A stretch of DNA of 64,000 nt from Vibrio aestivus (GTDB lineage Bacteria > Pseudomonadota > Gammaproteobacteria > Enterobacterales > Vibrionaceae). A model generated the notes under the pieces. The model was not told the origin of the DNA. It searched no databases and worked only from the letters and a program-made list of their open reading frames with translations. The translations under genes were made by a program, and so were the position numbers. Positions 61,549 to 64,000 of this stretch are shown piece by piece. Numbering within the stretch: position 1 is the stretch's first letter; the number at the start of each line of letters is the position of its first letter. Location of the stretch: the NCBI GenBank assembly GCA_003263845.1, contig JYJN01000070.1, positions 1 through 64,000 on the forward strand, in the 5' to 3' direction.

Positions 61549-62184
61549 ATGGAACTTACAGATATCAGACGCGAATACGCGAAAGGTGGATTACGACGCA
61601 AAGATTTGTGCACGAATCCAATTGATCAGTTCAACCTTTGGTTGCAGCAAGCGATTGACTCTGGACTATCGGACCCCACGGCGATGACGGTTGCAACGGT
61701 TGATTCAACAGGTCAGCCATTTCAGCGTATTGTGCTGCTAAAAAATGTCGAAAAAGAGGGATTTGTCTTTTACACCAACTTGGGTAGCCGTAAAGCTCAG
61801 CAAATCGAGCAAAATAATAAGGTAAGTATTCACTTACCTTGGCATCCATTAGAAAGGCAAGTTCACATTACAGGCGTTGCAGAGAAACTAACAGCGGTAG
61901 AAAACATCAAGTACTTTAGTTCACGACCAAAAGAGAGCCAGATTGCGGCTATTGCCAGTAAGCAGAGCAGTCGCATTTCAGCGCGTGGCATTTTGGAAGG
62001 CAAATATTTAGAGCTAAAACAGAAGTTTGCCAAAGGTGAAATTCCAGTACCGAGTTTCTGGGGCGGCTATCGCGTGAAACCAACCAGCATTGAGTTTTGG
62101 CAAGGCGGCGAGCATCGCCTGCACGATCGATTCTTATTTTCTGAAAATGGTGGCGAATGGAACATTGATCGTCTCGCTCCATAA
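61549..62184 (+). CDS. pdxH: Pyridoxamine 5'-phosphate oxidase
   Basis: FMN enzyme that makes pyridoxal phosphate. [52 protein letters not shown] and [16 protein letters not shown] with RLHDRFLF are signature segments. The ATG at 61549 gives 211 aa, the usual length, with GGAG/AGGA upstream. An ATG four codons before is less well placed. Confidence 0.95.
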   Translation: MELTDIRREYAKGGLRRKDLCTNPIDQFNLWLQQAIDSGLSDPTAMTVATVDSTGQPFQRIVLLKNVEKEGFVFYTNLGSRKAQQIEQNNKVSIHLPWHPLERQVHITGVAEKLTAVENIKYFSSRPKESQIAAIASKQSSRISARGILEGKYLELKQKFAKGEIPVPSFWGGYRVKPTSIEFWQGGEHRLHDRFLFSENGGEWNIDRLAP

Positions 62185-62229
62185 ACAGCGATAAATAATC
62201 ACGCTTTGCTATTGGGTTGGCGCAGATAG

Positions 62230-62260
62230 AAAAAGGGGGACACTCAGTGTCCCCCTTTTT
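62230..62260. terminator. Bidirectional terminator
   Basis: AAAAAGGGGGACACT / AGTGTCCCCCTTTTT perfect palindrome between convergent genes. Confidence 0.93.
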
Positions 62261-62280
62261 AGTCTCAAATAGTGGTAAAG

Positions 62281-64000
62281 CTAGTCGATTTTTCTAACCG
62301 CACGGAAGCCAACATAGTTGGCAGCCGATGAAGTCGACAGGAACAACTTTTGGTGGGCTTGTGCCATCGAAGGCGAGAAGTTCCAAGCGCCGCCTTTGGC
62401 TAAACCGCGGCTATCGTTAGTCCACTGCCAGACGTTACCGACCATGTCATAGAGGCCGAGCGTGTTCGGTGCAAATGCGCTCACTGGTGCAGTACTCTTG
62501 TTCGACCAAGGCGTGCCACCCCAACCTGTATTTGCTTTACCTGGTTCAAACTCATTGCCCCACCAGTAAGCACTCTGAGAGCCTGCTAGTGATGCCACCT
62601 CCCACTCGTCTTCCGTCGGTAAACGGTAGTCATAACCTGTTTGCTTGCTTAACCAGCGCAAATAAGCACTGGCATCGTTACGGCTAATACAGACCGCTGG
62701 AGAGTTCGGGTATTGCTTAAAGCCAGGGTTGCGCCAGTAACTGCTTGGGATCGGCGTGATTTCAGCATTTTCGATCGTGGTGCAGGTATTTTTAAGCTCA
62801 GCATCCGTTTGATAGTTGGTGCTGTTCACGAAAGATTCGAACTGAGACACGGTAATTGGTGTCGCACCAATTGCGAAAGCATGATCAAGGTGAACTTGTC
62901 TTGATGAGCTTTCACCAATGAAGTATTCACCGGAAAGCAGGGTGATCATTTCTGGTGCACGAGCATCGCCTGCGGTTTGGTCGGCAAACTTGTGGCCAGC
63001 AACGAGTTCGTTCTCTTTTTCACGTAGAACAGCACGCAGTGTCTGATCCGATTTGATTTGAAGCTCTTGATTAAAGCTGTAGTACCCTTCTTTTTGCACC
63101 GTCACTATGTGTTGGCCAATCGGTAGCATCACCTCAACCGGAGTGCTGCCGTAATTGACGCCATTGATGGTCACTTTGTCATTGTATTTGTTGGAACGGA
63201 CAGAAAGGTTTACCCATGCAACTTCTACTTGCTTATTGTCTACGCCACTGTATGAGCCTGGTGCAAAACAGTATTGTGCATCTAAATCGAGTAGGTTACA
63301 GGCGGTGGTTGCACTTGGACGAGCTTCGAGATTAACGTCCATAATTGTTCGATAACGAACGCCATCGTAGAAACCTGACTCGGAGACTTTGTGATTCAGT
63401 ACATGGATATTAAGTGAGACCTTATTTAGGTTTTGCTTAACCAAGCTCGATTCTGAGGTGTTATCAATCAGCGCTTTTTGGAACTGTTTAACGGCTTTTT
63501 GCAGTGCTAGCTCAGTCGTTTGGCTAGCACACTGAGCTAGCGTCATGCTTGATTGACAAACATTGGTGAAACTTACTTTTTCGCTGTCTCGACCCGAAAG
63601 TTCTTTGGTTAAGCGCTCGGTACGTGCACGTAGTTTGCCATTGTTAAGTTCATCAATGCTTGTTTGAACGGCATCAACCTTAGCTTGCGATGTTTGCAAA
63701 GCCAGCTCAAGTTCTGAAAGCTGTTGTTCGGCTTCGAGGCGTTGGACTTGATTCTGCTTTACCGCGCCCCATGCTTCTTGGTAGCGAGTTTGTGAAGCAG
63801 AAAGGTCGAGTTCAGGCTCATCAATCATGCGTTGATAATCGCGTTCTAGACGAGCTTTCGCTTTCTCTAGAGCAGCATCACCTGCTTTCGCCTGTTTTGC
63901 AAAGTCATCCAGCTTTTGTTGTTGGCTGTCTAACTCTTGCTGTTTCGCATCCCTGTTTTGCTTAGCTTCTTTTAGCTCACTGTGTTTACCAAAAAGCGCA
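62281..64000 (-). CDS. PEGA- and SUMF1-domain protein (5' end outside window)
   Basis: The window holds the C-terminal 572 codons. From the amino side: a long Gln/Lys/Glu-rich coiled coil (to about codon 150 of what is seen), a PEGA domain (VTINGVNYGSTPVEVMLPIG), then a formylglycine-generating-enzyme (SUMF1) domain with GEYFIGESSSRQVHLDHAF, YDYRLPTEDEWEVASLAG, NVWQWTNDSRGL and VGFRAVRKID. Similar proteins are likely envelope-associated. Enzymatic activity is not assured, as the catalytic Cys pair of FGE is not evident. An RctB-like AGCATGATCAAGG (62878-62890) lies in its coding sequence. Confidence 0.82.
   Translation of the reverse strand, partial: ALFGKHSELKEAKQNRDAKQQELDSQQQKLDDFAKQAKAGDAALEKAKARLERDYQRMIDEPELDLSASQTRYQEAWGAVKQNQVQRLEAEQQLSELELALQTSQAKVDAVQTSIDELNNGKLRARTERLTKELSGRDSEKVSFTNVCQSSMTLAQCASQTTELALQKAVKQFQKALIDNTSESSLVKQNLNKVSLNIHVLNHKVSESGFYDGVRYRTIMDVNLEARPSATTACNLLDLDAQYCFAPGSYSGVDNKQVEVAWVNLSVRSNKYNDKVTINGVNYGSTPVEVMLPIGQHIVTVQKEGYYSFNQELQIKSDQTLRAVLREKENELVAGHKFADQTAGDARAPEMITLLSGEYFIGESSSRQVHLDHAFAIGATPITVSQFESFVNSTNYQTDAELKNTCTTIENAEITPIPSSYWRNPGFKQYPNSPAVCISRNDASAYLRWLSKQTGYDYRLPTEDEWEVASLAGSQSAYWWGNEFEPGKANTGWGGTPWSNKSTAPVSAFAPNTLGLYDMVGNVWQWTNDSRGLAKGGAWNFSPSMAQAHQKLFLSTSSAANYVGFRAVRKID

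Overview
The window is the replication-origin region of the second chromosome of a Vibrio. It holds rctB, which encodes the chromosome II initiator. Next to it is an intergenic origin with six ATGATCA-core iterons at 22-23 bp spacing, a perfect DnaA box and an AT-rich stretch. It also holds parA2/parB2 and six parS2-like centromere sites (ATTYACANTGTAAAT) scattered over about 29 kb. Proteins throughout read as vibrionaceal. I cannot fix the species.

Layout. 1-6.7 kb: start of a SulP permease, a minus-strand operon kduD / YgjV-like / RpiB-family isomerase / kdgK / kdgA for unsaturated-uronate breakdown, and an OprD-type porin. Four KdgR-like operators precede SulP, kduD and the porin. 7-15.9 kb: ugd facing a minus-strand polysaccharide operon (three glycosyltransferases, an MsbA-type ABC exporter, a double-domain phosphotransferase). 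16.3-19.3 kb: beta-glucoside PTS and 6-phospho-beta-glucosidase. 19.5-24.8 kb: LysR regulator, alkyl sulfatase, secreted protein, YebC-family protein, two small proteins. 25.4-27.8 kb: Fur-box-preceded pair of peptide-type ABC ATPases plus an unknown protein. 28-33.5 kb: rctB, oriCII, parAB2. 33.6-35.7 kb: tmcA. 36-48.2 kb: a chemosensory operon STAS-cheY-cheA-cheW-cheW-PAS3 MCP-cheR-cheD-cheB-MCP-STAS-RR/PP2C/ATPase. 48.4-54.8 kb: FapA/DUF342 protein, small ORFs, PAP2 phosphatase, aldehyde dehydrogenase, FMN riboswitch and ribB. 54.9-61.1 kb: lapC-lapG-lapD-lapB adhesin secretion and c-di-GMP control. 61.5-64 kb: pdxH and the 3' part of a PEGA/SUMF1-domain protein.

How the genes work together. 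The uronate module converts the sugar released by polysaccharide lyases to pyruvate and glyceraldehyde-3-phosphate. The shared operator-like sites suggest the porin and SulP belong to the same response. RctB, the iterons, ParA2/ParB2 and parS2 sites replicate and segregate the chromosome. The Che operon is a complete cytoplasmic-receptor array, with a STAS/PP2C switch appended.

Data quality. About 30 single-base indels, mostly one missing base in a short homopolymer, break 17 otherwise well-conserved genes, while rctB, parAB2, cheA, ribB, lapB and lapC are intact. This looks like sequencing error rather than gene decay. I give the restored gene extents and mark each inferred frameshift.
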